DNA from: Paragonimus westermani
Lineage: Eukaryota > Platyhelminthes > Trematoda > Plagiorchiida > Troglotrematidae
Direction: 5' to 3'
NCBI GenBank assembly: GCA_008508345.1
Contig: QNGE01000839.1
Location: 124,001-188,000, forward strand
DNA: 64,000 nucleotides
In this document: piece by piece, positions 61,701 through 64,000 of the stretch
Numbering within the stretch: the stretch's first letter is position 1
Layout: the number at the start of each line of letters is the position of its first letter
Made by a program: the position numbers and the translations under genes
Notes under the pieces: model-generated
Told to the model about the DNA's origin: nothing
What the model saw: the letters and a program-made list of their open reading frames with translations, nothing else
Database searches by the model: none

Positions 61701-64000
61701 GAACGGTAAATCCTTAAGGCAACAGAGAATCCTCTAGATGATATCCTCTCATTACTCACAGCAGAACACTGAAAGAGTCACTTCATGAGGTGTTCATTCA
61801 TTCGGGACAATTAAACCATTCAGCATTGAGGATATGCCGTAGTGGCGTATCATTCACAACTTAGTGGCTGTAGTTAAATCCGTTCGCAGAGCTAAAACCA
61901 TATTCAATTCAGCCTCATAATATAGTCAGCCTCGCCATCCGTGTATGAACTACATTATAACCCACACCCACTAACTGTGCATAGGTTTTCATTTGCTTAA
62001 TAGTGCTTGATAGTGATATAACTGTTCCACCGATACTCAAAACTCCTTGTCATTTTCAAGCTGTAATTTCTTTCCTGTTTACATTTGTTCAGCCAACTGA
62101 AAAAAGCTTTTGGACTTCACAGTTGATGCTGGTGGTGCTGCTGCTGCTGACGTCGTTCCTACCAGATTATCGTTTAAGCGCAGAACAGACAAATATGCAA
62201 TAATATCTGCTCTTGCGCAGAATTTTCATGCTTTCAGACATCACACTTTAACTCGTTTTTTATTTCTTGGGGTGATTTTTAAGAATGCAATTCACCGAGA
62301 AATAACGTTTCAGTAACGTAAAAAGCTATTGGGGAATATTTACACAGAGCAGACCCACATCTGTTATGAACATACATATTTTGAGTAAGGTATATCTAAC
62401 CATTATTATCTATCAAAAACTGAGATATTCCGTCCAAAAACATATGAACCACCCCAGTTTAATATGATCCGTTCAGTATATAGAAACACATAAGAAATCT
62501 GGCATTTTTGGCAAACAACGGTATTAGAAATCGTAGCTGTATGTGGATACACTTTGAACAAGGGGGGTAGGTTTTTCTTGAAGTGGCCCACAATGCTATT
62601 TGCACACAACCTTATTGTAGTGTTGTGTTTGCCCCTACTAAGTTTTGAAAGTAATCTTCACAACATTACAGAGTGTCAAATTCGCATAACTCTGGCCTAT
62701 TAATTCCTCTAGGTGAGGTAAACAGAGCAGAGACACAGTCCACTACTGACTATGGACCGACCAGTTTATGTGCGTGTGTATGCAGACAGGAATTTTTGTG
62801 TATCACGCATCATATTTTCATATGTACACTAGCGCACAATTTGAGTTGGTTAGCTATTTCCGGTTAAATGAACGCATCCAGTCGGTCAAAATATGGCTTG
62901 TGCATTGTTACTGTATGTAATGTTAATGATCGGCTTGTGTAGGTCCGTTTTGTAGGCTTGTTGTGTCCAACTCAAGATATGCACCAAGGTATGCAACAAG
63001 CACGTGATTTCTGGCATACAAACGAGCAGTTTTCTCCTCTCTAATGGATATTAAAAGTGGTATTGTTACGGATATTGCCGTTTACAAAATAATGTTCAGG
63101 TTAACCTAACTCAAAAATAACAAACGCAGACTGGAATTGAATGATGCTGTGCCAAGAAACACCGTTGATCCACACTAACACAAAATTTAAAGGTAATGAA
63201 ACCAAATTTCGCCTTCTCGTGTTACTTGAACAGGTTGCAATTGGCGTAGAAAAAAATAACCAAGATCTTTCAACATAAACTCCACAATATCATAACGCAT
63301 CATATTCCGTTCGTCATTAACTTTTCGAAAACCTATTTCTTCTTAAGTCTTCACAACCTGCCGGTATCCAACTTCAGGAGCTTACCGGTACTTATGTCAT
63401 CCTAAGCAACCCTTTTAAAATCCAATGCAAACAGAATTTGCATGAAGGTGGATCGTGTGAAAACGGTAAGTGGCACCGTTTTTTCTACGTCATGGTCCTT
63501 TGATGACGTTACCTAGTGATCCATCCACAGTTGGTCTTTATCTGTGTTTAACTCAAGCAGCCGGTTTATAATCGACCCTAATAAGGACTCGAGTCAGTAG
63601 AAGCTTACGACACAGTCGATCGATCCAACTGTTGCCAAGTTCAATAAACCTGTTTCTTGATCTTCAGTGATACTGGTGAGTTTCAGTTAGGTTCGGTAAT
63701 AGAAAATTTCCAACCTCTTCAGAGTACTGAATCCAACCTGATTGTCGCATTCCATTGGTGAGATCAGGTCATTACCTACCATTATTCACGAACGTAAGTT
63801 GGCTGAAGTGTTCACGTAGACTCTCAGCATCACTGATCATACTTATGAAAGTCAGCAGTGCGAATACCCACTGAATGTCGATACTTCGCATACCAAGCTT
63901 ATTTTGCAAGATGGCCGAGACACTGCCGTGAGATGTCAGAAACCCATCCGATATTTCCCACTATAAGTTGCCAATCATTAACCATTTCGAAATTCATAAC
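58750..64000. other. No recognisable feature
   Basis: More than 5 kb with only chance-length frames. A TATAAAAG at about 61,223-61,230 is not followed by a signal-peptide frame. A short GCT/GGT run near 62,128-62,148 is the only low-complexity patch noted. Confidence 0.4.

Noticed and set aside
1..64000. CRISPR array, operons, rRNA or toxin-antitoxin genes
   Set aside because: There are no regularly spaced repeats and no prokaryotic gene density. The mobile elements are eukaryotic.

Overview
The window looks like repeat-rich, gene-poor nuclear DNA of a flatworm, most likely a digenean fluke. The reasons are an RTE-type LINE whose endonuclease and C-terminal motifs resemble those I know from trematodes, a Penelope-like element, a Ty3/Gypsy fossil, and a tRNA-derived SINE that carries a hammerhead ribozyme, an arrangement reminiscent of schistosome retroposons. 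There are no bacterial-style operons, no rRNA genes and no CRISPR array. I saw no complete conserved multi-exon host gene. The organism assignment is an inference.

Host-like genes: four loci, all on the minus strand, encode short acidic proteins (about 14.5, 27.5, 56.6 and 58.6 kb). Three begin with a clear signal peptide. The 27.5 and 58.6 kb copies share signal-peptide and 5'-leader sequence, and the 56.6 kb copy shares the leader with them. All four have a TATA-type box 33-41 bases before the first ATG. They look like a small, apparently intronless, dispersed family of secreted acidic peptides. One member ends in a 7-residue Asp/Glu/Cys repeat. Another seems to have lost its signal peptide.

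Mobile DNA: (1) The tRNA-derived SINE has three well-preserved copies (4.8-5.2, 19.1-19.4, 45.2-45.5 kb), one foldback copy (18.8-19.0 kb) and at least eight decayed relics, with a dense patch at 35-37 kb. Each good copy has pol III A and B boxes followed by a type I hammerhead ribozyme fold. Two copies keep an intact core and one is mutated. (2) A 160-bp near-perfect hairpin at 11.6-11.8 kb belongs to a foldback family with a second, inverted copy at 50.6-50.8 kb. (3) A decayed Penelope-like element on the minus strand (20.5-22.85 kb) has reverse transcriptase and GIY-YIG remnants between direct terminal repeats. (4) A Gypsy gag-protease-RT fossil lies on the minus strand (40.2-41.6 kb). (5) An RTE LINE lies on the plus strand (52.5-55.6 kb), with 3'-end fragments of the same family inverted at 32.4 and 33.7-34.1 kb.

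The rest is mostly sequence in which I recognise nothing. The many short ORFs there are at the length expected by chance.
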